Below, piece by piece: positions 1 to 8,093 of a stretch of 64,000 nt of DNA. Position numbers and translations under genes: made by a program. The notes under the pieces are model-generated. The model saw nothing but the letters and a program-made list of their open reading frames with translations. It searched no databases and was not told where the DNA came from. The DNA comes from Pseudofrankia coriaricola (GTDB taxonomy: Bacteria; Actinomycetota; Actinomycetes; Frankiales; Frankiaceae), in contig NZ_MBLO01000114.1 in assembly GCF_001854805.1 (NCBI RefSeq), positions 1 to 64,000 on the forward strand, read 5' to 3'. The stretch's first letter is position 1, and each line of letters starts with the position of its first letter.

Positions 1-574
1 GGACAGGCAGCGTCGTGACCAGCAGGCCGGCCTGGGCCAGTCGTTCCCGCTGCCGGGCCCCGGTGTCCGGCCGGGAGGTGGCGACACCGCGCAGCAGGCG
101 GCCGTCGGGGCGGCGCAGGCCGAGCGCCCACCACCCGCCGTCGGCGGCGGGGCCGAACACCGCGTCCGCGCGGGCCAGCGCGCGGCAGGCGTCGGCGAGC
201 AGCGCCGGGGTCACCTGTGGGGTATCCATGCCGATGAGGAGCGCTGGGCCGGCGGCGGCGTCGAACGCGGCGGCAAGCCGGGCGTCGAACGGTCCCGGGG
301 CCTGCGGGACCACCTCGATCGGCGTCCGCAGCCACGGGCCGACCGCGCCGTCGAGCATGAGCACGGGCCTGACCGGCCCGATGCCGGGAAGCCGGGTAAG
401 ACAGTCGACGGCGGTCAACGTGTCCGCGATGGCCGCCTCGGCCACGGCCGCGGCCTGAGCCGGGGTGAACGGCGGCGTCAGCCGGGTCTTCACCCGGCCG
501 GGGACCGGTTCCTTCGCCACCACCAGCAACGTCACCGCGGGAGCCGGCTCCACGGGCCACTGATGAGAGGTCAC
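1..574 (-). CDS. DUF2064 / TIGR04282-like nucleotidyltransferase-fold protein (partial)
   Basis: This gene enters from its GTG start at 574 and runs off the left edge of the window, so the C-terminus is missing. The N-terminal stretch reads AKEPVPGRVKTRL, the hallmark of the TIGR04282/DUF2064 family, which has a GT-A-like fold related to CofC and MobA. A later GMDTPQVTP motif corresponds to the acidic metal/nucleotide region of that fold. The start overlaps the stop of the upstream GT2 gene by four bases (GTGA), so the two are translationally coupled. In many actinomycetes this family sits beside a GT2 glycosyltransferase, an OmpR two-component pair and an epimerase, as it does here. The substrate is not known from sequence. 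Confidence 0.85.
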   Translation of the reverse strand, partial: MTSHQWPVEPAPAVTLLVVAKEPVPGRVKTRLTPPFTPAQAAAVAEAAIADTLTAVDCLTRLPGIGPVRPVLMLDGAVGPWLRTPIEVVPQAPGPFDARLAAAFDAAAGPALLIGMDTPQVTPALLADACRALARADAVFGPAADGGWWALGLRRPDGRLLRGVATSRPDTGARQRERLAQAGLLVTTLPV

Positions 575-1251
575 CGCAGACTCGCCAGCGCGGCCGTCAT
601 GTCCCGCACCGTGCGGGCAGTGCCGAGCGGCGTCCCGGTCACCTTCGACCGGCCGACCCGGGGGTGGTAGTCGACGTCCGTCTCGACGATGCGCCAGCCG
701 GCCTGGGCGGCGCGCAGCAGGAGCTCCAGTGGGTAGCCGAAGCGGCGGTCGGTGACCGGCAGGCGCAGCAGCTCCTCACGGCGCGCGGCCCGCATCGGCC
801 CGAGATCGTGGACTCCGACGCCGCGACGGCGCAGCCGCTGGGCGACGATCGCATTGCCGATCCGGGCATGCGGCGGCCAGGCCCGGGCGGAGGTCGGCCG
901 GCGGCGTCCCAGGACGAGGTCGGCGCGTCCGGCCACCAGCTCGGCGAGGAGCCGGGGAAGCTGCGCGGGATCCAGCGACGCGTCGGCGTCGCATACGCAG
1001 ACCACGTCGGCGTCCGCCGCGAGCAGGCCCGCCTGCACCGCCGCCCCGTAGCCGCGCTGCGGCACGTCGACGACCACGGCGCCCCGCTCGCGGGCCAGCC
1101 GCGCCGAACCGTCGCGGGAGCCGTTGTCGGCGACGACGGCGCGATATCCGGGTGGTATCCGGTCGAGGACCCAGGGCAGTGCCTCGGCCTCGTTCAGGCA
1201 GGGGAGCACGACGTCCACCGACACCGACCCCTGGTGACTTTGCGTGAGCAT
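571..1251 (-). CDS. GT2 family glycosyltransferase (dolichyl-phosphate-mannose-synthase-like)
   Basis: This 226-residue protein has a compact GT-A fold. The nucleotide-sugar strand VVLPCLNEAEALP lies near residues 14-26, ADNGSRDGS near 41-49, and the metal-binding CDADASLDP near 87-95. There are no membrane segments, so it probably acts on a lipid-linked or polyprenyl acceptor from the cytosolic face, as DPM1-like enzymes do. It is the first gene of a coupled pair with the DUF2064 gene. It diverges from the response regulator at 1415 across about 160 bp that must hold both promoters. Family assignment is firm; donor and acceptor are not. Confidence 0.9.
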   Translation of the reverse strand: MLTQSHQGSVSVDVVLPCLNEAEALPWVLDRIPPGYRAVVADNGSRDGSARLARERGAVVVDVPQRGYGAAVQAGLLAADADVVCVCDADASLDPAQLPRLLAELVAGRADLVLGRRRPTSARAWPPHARIGNAIVAQRLRRRGVGVHDLGPMRAARREELLRLPVTDRRFGYPLELLLRAAQAGWRIVETDVDYHPRVGRSKVTGTPLGTARTVRDMTAALASLR

Positions 1252-1414
1252 GATCGCGACTCTAGTGACCGTCCGCCAACATCGACCCTTACCGAATAAG
1301 GAAATCCGGCAGGCAGGCGACCATCACTCGAGGGCGGGCCTAGGTCTGCTTACGAACCTGTGACGGCCTGCCCGGCGCGGTCCGTATCGGGCTCCGGCGA
1401 CCTATGGTGACGGT

Positions 1415-2143
1415 GTGCCCCGTGTCCTCGTCGTCGATGACGACGCCACTGTGGCCGAGGTCGTCGACCGCTACCTGCGCAACGCCGGCTTCGACGTCGA
1501 CCGGGCCGCGGACGGGCTCGCGGCACTGCGGATGGCGGAGGCCACCGCCCCCGACCTGGTTGTCCTGGACCTGATGCTCCCCGGTCTCGACGGCATCGAG
1601 GTCTGCCGCCGGCTGCGGGAGCGGGCCCCCATCCCGGTGATCATGCTCACCGCGCGGGGCGAGGAGGGCGACCGCATCGCCGGCCTCGAGTGCGGCGCGG
1701 ACGACTACGTGACCAAGCCGTTCTCCCCACGAGAACTCACGCTGCGGGTACGGTCCGTGCTGCGCCGGGCGAGCGAGCCACCGCCGGCCGGGGCCGGGGT
1801 CCTGCGTGCCGGCACCCTCGTCGTCGACGCGGCCGCCCGCACCGCCACCCGCCACGGCGTTTCGCTCGGGCTCACCGTCCGTGAGTTCGACCTGCTGGTG
1901 TTCCTGCTGCGCCACCCCGGCCGCGCCCTTACCCGGGCTGAGCTGCTGGAACAGGTATGGGGCTGGACCTACGGTGACCCGTCGACCGTCACCGTGCACA
2001 TCCGCCGACTGCGGGAGAAGATCGAGGACGACCCGACGACCCCACGGCTGCTGGTCACCGTGTGGGGCGTCGGCTACCGATATGACCCGCCGGCCGCGGC
2101 TGACCCAGATCCCGCGGGCCGGTCCCACGCCGCCGACGGGTAG
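1415..2143 (+). CDS. OmpR/PhoB-family response regulator
   Basis: This 242-residue regulator has a receiver domain (about 1-120) with the acidic pair DDD near residues 8-10, the phospho-acceptor Asp in VVLDLMLPGLDG near residue 52, and the Thr and Lys switch residues in MLTARGEE and VTKPFSPRE. A winged-helix DNA-binding domain occupies about 135-230, with the conserved AELLEQVWGW and HIRRLREKIEDDP helices. The start is GTG. The cognate histidine kinase begins 66 bp downstream on the same strand, so the two form a classical two-component operon. Its target genes cannot be read from the sequence; the divergent glycosyltransferase operon and the downstream epimerase are the obvious candidates. 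Confidence 0.95.
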   Translation: MPRVLVVDDDATVAEVVDRYLRNAGFDVDRAADGLAALRMAEATAPDLVVLDLMLPGLDGIEVCRRLRERAPIPVIMLTARGEEGDRIAGLECGADDYVTKPFSPRELTLRVRSVLRRASEPPPAGAGVLRAGTLVVDAAARTATRHGVSLGLTVREFDLLVFLLRHPGRALTRAELLEQVWGWTYGDPSTVTVHIRRLREKIEDDPTTPRLLVTVWGVGYRYDPPAAADPDPAGRSHAADG

Positions 2144-2209
2144 GTCCCGGCAGGCCGGCCAGAAGGCCGGTGGGTAGGTCCTGCCGTTCGCCAGGAGGGA
2201 GACGCTGTC

Positions 2210-3391
2210 ATGAGCGCGGACCTGCAGGTCGTCGGAATCGCCCTGGCCTGCTCGGCGGTGGCAGCGCTGACTGGTGTCCCGCTGCTTCGCCTGCTGCGCG
2301 CCCGGCCGCTGTGGGCCACCGCGGGCGTGCTCTGCGTCGTTCCGATCCTGGCGGTCGCGGCCGGCGTGGCCGGTACCGCCCGCGCCATGTTCCTCTCGCA
2401 TCACGACCTACGGGTCGTGCTGATCGTCGTCGCCGTCTCCGCGGTGGTCGCGGCCGCATCCGCGGTGCGCCTCGGCCGGCCGGTCGTCGCGGCCACCAGT
2501 TCACTGACCCGCGCGGCGGACACACTGGGCGGCCCGGTCTACCAGCGGGCCGACCGGGTCCCGACGGCCGAGCTGACCGCCCTGGCACGCACGCTCGACG
2601 CGACACACGTTCGCCTCGTGGAGGCGCGCGAACGCGAACGCGCGTTGGAAGCCAGCCGGCGCGAACTGGTGGCCTGGATCAGCCACGACCTGCGCACGCC
2701 GCTGGCCGGGATCCGGGCCACGGCGGAAGCGCTCTCGGACGGCCTGGTCACGGACGCCGGGACGACGGCGCGTTACCACCGGCAGATGCTCGCCGACGCC
2801 GAGCGGCTGACCGGCATGGTCGACGACCTCTTCGAGCTCGCCCGGCTCCAGGCTGGAGCGCTCGAGCTGGCGTTGGAGAAGGTCTGCCTGGCCGACATCG
2901 TGTCCGACGCCGTCGCCACCGTCGATCCCATCGCCCGCGCCAGGAGGGTCGTCGTCACCGGTAGCGCCGACGACGCCGTCTATGTCGACGCGGACGCCAC
3001 CCAGGTCGGCCGGGCGCTGATCAACCTGTTGGTCAACGCCATCCGCCACACCCCCGACGACGGCACGGTCGAGGTCCAGGTCGAGCGGGCGGGCGGTGCG
3101 GCACGCGGCGGCGGGGAGGGCGCGGCGGACGACAGCCGGGCGATCGTCGCGGTCGCCGACCGGTGCGGCGGCATCCCCGCCGAGGACCTGCCCCGGCTGT
3201 TCGACCTCGGTTTCCGCGGGGAGACCGCGCGTACCCCGGGTGACGGTGGCGATCATCCTCATCAGCCGCGGGTACGGTCCGGCATCGGGCTGGCCATCGT
3301 CCGAGGCATCGTGGAGGCCCACGGCGGCGACGTCACCGTCCACAACCAGCACGGCGGCTGCCGCTTCGTCGTCGCCCTCCCGGCCGCCTGA
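2210..3391 (+). CDS. Membrane sensor histidine kinase
   Basis: This 393-residue kinase has hydrophobic segments near residues 6-25, 38-58 and 64-85, with almost no extracytoplasmic loop, so it probably senses within or near the membrane. A HAMP-like linker is followed by the H-box SHDLRTPL (phospho-His near 158), the N-box NLLVNAIRH near 271-279, and the G2 box GIGLAIV near 360. The G1 box reads DRCGGI rather than the usual DxGxG, with Cys replacing the first Gly. This may weaken ATP binding, although the rest of the lid looks normal. An 11-residue acidic/His-rich insert lies in the ATP lid. A GGAGG site precedes the ATG. It is paired with the response regulator at 1415. Confidence 0.93.
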   Translation: MSADLQVVGIALACSAVAALTGVPLLRLLRARPLWATAGVLCVVPILAVAAGVAGTARAMFLSHHDLRVVLIVVAVSAVVAAASAVRLGRPVVAATSSLTRAADTLGGPVYQRADRVPTAELTALARTLDATHVRLVEARERERALEASRRELVAWISHDLRTPLAGIRATAEALSDGLVTDAGTTARYHRQMLADAERLTGMVDDLFELARLQAGALELALEKVCLADIVSDAVATVDPIARARRVVVTGSADDAVYVDADATQVGRALINLLVNAIRHTPDDGTVEVQVERAGGAARGGGEGAADDSRAIVAVADRCGGIPAEDLPRLFDLGFRGETARTPGDGGDHPHQPRVRSGIGLAIVRGIVEAHGGDVTVHNQHGGCRFVVALPAA

Positions 3392-3430
3392 GCTCCTCCG
3401 GAGCTCCTCGGGAGCTCCTCGGGAGGAGCA
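3388..3430 (+). terminator. Iterated GGAGCTCCTC hairpin after the kinase
   Basis: Directly after the kinase stop the motif GGAGCTCC recurs about every 11 bases, ending in GGGAGGAGC. This allows several nested stems, such as GCTCC paired with GGAGC. It lacks a T-tract, as is normal for terminators in high-GC actinomycetes. It may end the two-component operon before the epimerase at 3485. Confidence 0.4.
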
Positions 3431-3484
3431 GGCTTCCGCGGCTCGTAAGATCCGGCGGGCCCCAGCGCCGCTAGCGTCGCGGAC

Positions 3485-4528
3485 ATGCGGGTCCTTGTCA
3501 CCGGCGGCGCCGGCTTTATCGGTTCCCATATCGTCGACGCACTGGTCGACGCTGGTCATGCCGTACGGGTGCTCGACGCCCTGCTTCCAGCCGTGCACCG
3601 CACGAAACCCTCAGTCAACGACGCCGCCGAGTTCATCACCGGGGACGTGACCGACCAGACCGCGGTGGACGCGGCGCTCGACGGGGTGGACGCCGTCTGC
3701 CACCAGGCGGCCATGGTCGGCCTCGGGGTCGATCTTGACGACCTGCCCGTCTACACCACCCACAACGACCTTGGCACCGCGGTCCTGCTCGCCGCGATGG
3801 CCCGCCGCGGCATAGGGCGGCTCGTACTGGCCAGCTCGATGGTCGTCTACGGCGAAGGTGGATATCGCTGCGCGGCCGACGGGCCGGTGCGCCCCGGCCC
3901 CCGGCAGCCACCCGACCTGGACGGCGGCAGGTTCGAACCGCCCTGCCCATGCTGCGGTGCCCCGTTGCGATCGACGCCTGTCACCGAGGACGCGCCGCTG
4001 GACCCGAGGAGTGTCTATGCGGCCACCAAGGTCGCTCAGGAACACCTCGCGGCCGCCTGGGCCGCGGCCACCGGTGGCACCGTTCTGGCGCTGCGCTACC
4101 ACAACGTCTATGGCCCGCGGATGCCTCGGGACACGTTCTACGCCGGCGTCGCGTCGATTTTTCGAAGCGCCCTGGAACGGGGCGAGCCACCCCGGGTGTT
4201 CGAGGACGGCGGCCAGCTCCGCGACTTCGTCCACGTCCACGACGTCGCCCGCGCCAACGTGGCTGCGCTGCGGCACAGTTCCATGCCTGGCCGGCTCGTA
4301 CCGGTCAACGTCGGCTCCGGGCAGGCCCACACCATCGGCGAGATGGCGTGCGTACTGTCCCGCGCCTTCGGCGGGCCTGTGCCCGTCGTCACCGGCCAGT
4401 ACCGGGCCGGCGACGTCCGGCACATCGTCGCCTCGTCCGACCGCGCCCGCGAGCTCCTCGGCTACCAGGCGGCGGTTTCCTTCACCGAGGGCATCACCAC
4501 CTTCGCCCACGCCCCGCTACGGAGGTGA
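3485..4528 (+). CDS. NAD-dependent epimerase/dehydratase (extended SDR) with a Cys-rich insert
   Basis: This 347-residue protein has the N-terminal Rossmann motif TGGAGFIG (residues 6-13) and the catalytic YAATK motif near 179-183, with an upstream SSMVVYGEGG loop. This is the UDP-sugar epimerase/dehydratase type of extended SDR. Between the SSM and YAATK regions is an insert containing YRC and CPCCG, which resembles a small zinc knuckle. The same insert is known in actinobacterial relatives of this enzyme. It lies downstream of the two-component pair and near sugar-transfer genes, so a nucleotide-sugar substrate is likely but not proven. The gap to the kinase is 93 bp, so it may have its own promoter. 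Confidence 0.9.
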   Translation: MRVLVTGGAGFIGSHIVDALVDAGHAVRVLDALLPAVHRTKPSVNDAAEFITGDVTDQTAVDAALDGVDAVCHQAAMVGLGVDLDDLPVYTTHNDLGTAVLLAAMARRGIGRLVLASSMVVYGEGGYRCAADGPVRPGPRQPPDLDGGRFEPPCPCCGAPLRSTPVTEDAPLDPRSVYAATKVAQEHLAAAWAAATGGTVLALRYHNVYGPRMPRDTFYAGVASIFRSALERGEPPRVFEDGGQLRDFVHVHDVARANVAALRHSSMPGRLVPVNVGSGQAHTIGEMACVLSRAFGGPVPVVTGQYRAGDVRHIVASSDRARELLGYQAAVSFTEGITTFAHAPLRR

Positions 4529-4679
4529 AGCCGGAAGCCGAACCGCCTCGGCCTGGGCCGCGACTGGGACCACCGAACCGACAGCGACGGGGCGGCAGCG
4601 GTAGACGGGCGCGGAGGTAGAGCTCTCACGACTCCTGGACGTCGCCGACTGTGCCGTCGTCGACGCGACCGCCGGTGGG

Positions 4680-6506
4680 CTACTCGACGGTGACGGACTT
4701 CGCGAGGTTGCGGGGGCGGTCAACGTCGTGGCCGAGTGTCACGGCGGCGTGGTAGGCGAGCAGCTGCAGGGGGATGCCGAGGAGGACCGGGTCCAGTTCG
4801 GGCTCGTTCCGAGGGACGACGAGCACCTCGTCGGCGGCCGCCTTCAGCTCGGGGTCATGGCCGACGGCGAGGACCCGGCCGTCGCGTGCCTTCACCTCGG
4901 CGACCGTCCCCAGGTTCTTGTCCCGCAGCTCGTCGTCGGGGATGACCGCGACGACGGGCCGGTCGGGGGATATCAGCGCGAGCGGGCCGTGCTTGAGCTC
5001 GGACGCCGGATAGGCCTCGGCGTGCAGGTACGCGACCTCCTTGAGCTTCAGGGCGCCCTCCGAGGCCACGACCGCGCCGCGGACCCGGCCGACGTACAGC
5101 ATTCCCGGGTAGGAGGCCCAGCGGGCCGCGACCTCCCGGATCTGCTTCTCGGAGGCGAGGATCTCGGCGATCTGGCCGGGCAGCGCCCGCAGCCCGGCGA
5201 TCAGCCGCCGCCCGTCCGCGGGTGACAGATCCCGCACCCGGCCCAGGTGAAGCGCGAGCAGCGCGAAGGCGACCGCGGTCGCCGTGTAGGTCTTCGTGGA
5301 CGTCACCGACACCTCCGGCCCGGCGTGCAGGTAGATGCCGCTGCCGCACTCCCGGGCGATCGCGCTGCCGACCATGCCGACCACGCCGACGACCCGGCCG
5401 CCCTTGCGCTGGACCTCCTGGACCGCGGAGAGCGTGTCGTAGGTCTCCCCGGACTGGCTGACGGCGACGTACAGCGTGTCCGGCTCGATGACCGGATTGC
5501 GGTAGCGGAACTCGGCGGCCGGCTCGGCGGAGGCGGGGATGCGGGCGATCTCCTCTACGAGCTGCGCGCCGAGCCGGCCCGCGAGGTAGGCAGAGCCACA
5601 ACCGAGGATGACGACCCGGCGGATCTCCCTCGTCTCCCGGGGGGAGAGGCCGAGGCCGCCGAGGTGCGCAGTGGCGAACCGGTCGTCGATCCGGCCGGTG
5701 AGTGCCCGTTCGACGGCGGCGGGCTGCTCGTGGATCTCCTTGTGCATCCAGTGCGGGTGTGGGCCCAGCTCGTAGGCCATCGGCTCGATGTCGACGACCT
5801 CCGGCACCCGGCTCGCCGGCGCACCGTCGCGATGTACCTCGTAGCCGCCGGCGCGCAGGACGGCCAGGTCGCCGTCCTGAAGGTGGACGACGCGGCGGGT
5901 GTGGGTCACCAGCGCGGACAGGTCGGAGGCGGCCAGTACCTCGCGCTCGCCGACGCCGAGCAGCAGCGGACTGCCGTTGCGGGCGACGACGATCTCGTCG
6001 GGCCGGGTCGCGTCCAGCACGGCGATGCCGTACGTACCGGCGATGTGGCCTAGCGTGATCCGGACCGCGTCGGCGAGTCCCCGCTCACCCGCGGCGAACT
6101 CTCGGGCAATCAGGTGCGCGAGCACTTCCGTGTCCGTGTCGGAGGCGAACACGACGCCTTCCGCGGTGAGCCGGGCACGCAGCTCCGCGGCGTTCTCGAC
6201 GATCCCGTTGTGCACGACCGCGACCCGGCCCGCGGTGTCGAGATGCGGGTGCGCGTTGACGTCGCTGGGCACGCCGTGGGTCGCCCAGCGGGTATGCCCG
6301 ATCGCGGTCGTCGCCGTCAGACGTTTCGGCAGCCGCGCGGCGAGGTCGTCGACCCGGCCGGCCGTCTTGTGCACCGCCATTTTGTCGCCGCGGTCCGGAA
6401 TGGCGAGACCGGCCGAGTCGTAGCCGCGGTATTCCAGCCGCCGCAGCCCGTCGACGACGAGAGGGACGGCTGGCCGGCGGCCGATGTAGGCGACGATCCC
6501 GCACAT
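4680..6506 (-). CDS. glmS: Glutamine-fructose-6-phosphate aminotransferase (isomerizing)
   Basis: This enzyme converts fructose-6-phosphate and glutamine to glucosamine-6-phosphate, the first step to UDP-GlcNAc for peptidoglycan. At 608 residues it is the normal family length. The N-terminal nucleophile is Cys2 in MCGIVAYIG, followed by RGYDSAG and the TRWATHG loop of the class II amidotransferase domain (1 to about 230). Two SIS domains follow, containing GCGSAYLAG and SQSGETYDT in the first and AEAYPASELKHGP in the second. It ends with NLAKSVTVE, the conserved C-terminal tail. A small conserved gene starts 58 bp upstream on the same strand and is probably co-transcribed. I see no glmS ribozyme core in the short leader. 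Confidence 0.98.
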   Translation of the reverse strand: MCGIVAYIGRRPAVPLVVDGLRRLEYRGYDSAGLAIPDRGDKMAVHKTAGRVDDLAARLPKRLTATTAIGHTRWATHGVPSDVNAHPHLDTAGRVAVVHNGIVENAAELRARLTAEGVVFASDTDTEVLAHLIAREFAAGERGLADAVRITLGHIAGTYGIAVLDATRPDEIVVARNGSPLLLGVGEREVLAASDLSALVTHTRRVVHLQDGDLAVLRAGGYEVHRDGAPASRVPEVVDIEPMAYELGPHPHWMHKEIHEQPAAVERALTGRIDDRFATAHLGGLGLSPRETREIRRVVILGCGSAYLAGRLGAQLVEEIARIPASAEPAAEFRYRNPVIEPDTLYVAVSQSGETYDTLSAVQEVQRKGGRVVGVVGMVGSAIARECGSGIYLHAGPEVSVTSTKTYTATAVAFALLALHLGRVRDLSPADGRRLIAGLRALPGQIAEILASEKQIREVAARWASYPGMLYVGRVRGAVVASEGALKLKEVAYLHAEAYPASELKHGPLALISPDRPVVAVIPDDELRDKNLGTVAEVKARDGRVLAVGHDPELKAAADEVLVVPRNEPELDPVLLGIPLQLLAYHAAVTLGHDVDRPRNLAKSVTVE

Positions 6507-6564
6507 GTGATCTGCCCCTTCCGGGGTGCTAGTGGACGTCGAGATGTCCTGAGCAGGGAGGTCC

Positions 6565-6843
6565 TCAGCCGTAGACGAGGCGACGCAGTTGCCGCGAGGT
6601 CAGGCTGTCGGACCGGAACCGCTGGTCGGCCAGCTCCCGGCCGATCTGCCCGAAGATCGTGTCGTTGGTCAGTCCCTGGCGCTGCAGCTCGCGGTGCCGG
6701 CGGCGGACCCAGCAGTCGGGCGTCTCGTCGTAGTAGGCGAGAACATCGGCGACGACCCGGGCCGCCTCGGCCTGGCTCAGGTCCGTCGTCTGGGCCACGT
6801 GAGCGACGAGGTCGGCGGGCAGCGACACGGGCATGCGGGCCAC
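6565..6843 (-). CDS. Small conserved protein of unknown function upstream of glmS
   Basis: This 92-residue acidic/basic protein has no membrane segment. It contains a helical AARVVADVLAYYDE stretch (about 27-40), a charged RRRHREL stretch, an LTNDTIFGQIGREL region and the C-terminal signature SRQLRRLVYG. I recall similar small proteins with a QLRR-hydrophobic-YG ending in other actinobacteria, but I cannot name a function. It starts with GTG; an ATG nine bases downstream is an alternative. It is 58 bp upstream of glmS on the same strand, so a shared transcript is likely. The long perfect palindrome at 6868-6903 lies just upstream of its start. Confidence 0.75.
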   Translation of the reverse strand: MARMPVSLPADLVAHVAQTTDLSQAEAARVVADVLAYYDETPDCWVRRRHRELQRQGLTNDTIFGQIGRELADQRFRSDSLTSRQLRRLVYG

Positions 6844-7154
6844 GATGCCGGCCCGTCGGGCGCCAAAGCCAGCTTCCTGCCCGAAATCGGGCAGGAAGCT
6901 GGCGAGACGCGGAGTCTTGTTCGCGATCCGGGGCCCAGAGGCGTCCCGCGACGCGGCGCGGACATCTGGGCGGTCGCCAACCCGTACAAGGCGAGAACAT
7001 GCCTGAGCCCCTGGGCCTGGGGCCGGAGGAAAGCGGGATCAGGGTTTGCGGGCGAGGGCGCCGTAGACGCTGACCTGGCGTCGGGGGTCGGGGGCGCGTA
7101 CAGCTGCGTGCTGACCCACTTGGTGGCCTGACTCCCCACCCCGCACCCGCGGGG
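6844..7154. other. Intergenic region between SWIM gene and glmS operon
   Basis: No convincing gene is present. Besides the 36-bp palindrome, the minus strand near 7039-7100 can be read as a short frame ending SVYGALARKP, which resembles the C-terminus of DUF574-type methyltransferases. This could be a decayed scrap, but the match is too short to call. Confidence 0.4.
6868..6903. repeat. Perfect 36-bp palindrome
   Basis: The arm at 6868-6884 (beginning GCCAGCTTCC) is the exact reverse complement of 6887-6903, leaving only a two-base centre. All 17 base pairs match. It lies 25 bp upstream of the small gene at 6843 and downstream of the SWIM gene, both on the minus strand. It could terminate the helicase operon, act as an operator for the glmS operon, or be a short cruciform element. 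Confidence 0.85.
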
Positions 7155-8093
7155 TCAGCCTGGGTCTCTCGGCGTGTCCTGCGTGCTCGTCGCTCGTCGC
7201 TGTGCCGTGAAGAGCTGGTATGCGGGGCGCAGCGCCTCGCGGAGGTCGCCGAACGGTTCCACCGCCAGTGGCCCGCACAACTCCAGCAGGATGTCGGGGC
7301 GCGCCGCCGGCGCGTGTCGATCAGATGCGGCGCCCCGGCGATCGGCCGGGACTGGTGATGACCAGAACGCGGAGACAGACCGGGGGAGCGGCTCCGCGCC
7401 TTCGTCAGCCGGGCCCGTCGCCGTCGTCGCCGCCATCGTCGGGGTGTCCGGCGGGCCCGGTTCCGCCCGCGGCCATCCCGGTCCCGCCGGCCAGGAAAAG
7501 GTGCGCGTGCCGCGTCCCGCGCGGGCGGCGGGGTGCGGGCGGAGGCGTCGGATCTCCCCCAGGAGGGCGTCGCGCTCCCGGCCGCGCAGCGCCAGGAGCA
7601 CGAACGGGTCGAGGTCGATCGTGTCGGCGAGCTGGTGGCAGGCCGCCACGAGGTGCGCGCATGGCCGTTGCCAGTCGGAGCACGTGCAGTCCATCGCGAG
7701 GTCGTCGGCACGGGTGGGGAAGAGGGACAGCCCGAGCGCGGCGAAGGCCGGCTCGATACCCGCCGGCATCGAGCCGGCCAGCAGCGCGGCGGCGTACCGC
7801 GCCTCGGACGCGAGCGCGTCCTCGACGCGGCGCCAGTCGGCGTCGCCGAACGTCCGGACGGCGAGCCGGGCCTTGTGCAGGTCCTCGCCCTGGTCGCGGA
7901 CCATCGCGACGACGAGGTTGCCCGATCGCCGCACGCTCAGCACGGCCTCGGTGCGTACCAGGACGCGACCGGCACGCAGCGGATCGGGCAGGCTCATGCC
8001 CTCGATCAGCGCGAGGAACCGGGACGACCACCAGGCCCGCCCGCCTCGATGGCCGCGGCCTCCGCCGCCCCCGCGGGCGCCCGGGTCAGTCAT
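7155..8093 (-). CDS. SWIM zinc-finger protein, helicase partner
   Basis: This 312-residue protein contains the SWIM motif CTCSDWQRPCAH (CxC...CxH) near residues 132-143, a zinc-binding module found beside or within bacterial SNF2 helicases. The N-terminus is Gly/Arg-rich and precedes WWSSRFLALIEGMS, a conserved opening of these proteins. The C-terminal third is low-complexity and ends in a short helical region. The ATG start at 8093 overlaps the end of the SNF2 gene by 8 bp, so the two are translationally coupled and the products probably act together in DNA remodelling or repair. The exact role is unknown. Confidence 0.9.
   Translation of the reverse strand: MTDPGARGGGGGRGHRGGRAWWSSRFLALIEGMSLPDPLRAGRVLVRTEAVLSVRRSGNLVVAMVRDQGEDLHKARLAVRTFGDADWRRVEDALASEARYAAALLAGSMPAGIEPAFAALGLSLFPTRADDLAMDCTCSDWQRPCAHLVAACHQLADTIDLDPFVLLALRGRERDALLGEIRRLRPHPAARAGRGTRTFSWPAGPGWPRAEPGPPDTPTMAATTATGPADEGAEPLPRSVSAFWSSPVPADRRGAASDRHAPAARPDILLELCGPLAVEPFGDLREALRPAYQLFTAQRRATSTQDTPRDPG

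Noticed and set aside
3858-4620. Alternative frames across the epimerase
   Set aside because: They lack motifs; the frame from 3485 carries TGGAGFIG and YAATK in proper order.
4529-4679. glmS ribozyme/riboswitch or other metabolite switch around glmS
   Set aside because: The glmS ribozyme is a Firmicute feature and lies in the 5' leader; the leader here is 58 bp after another gene and shows no such core.
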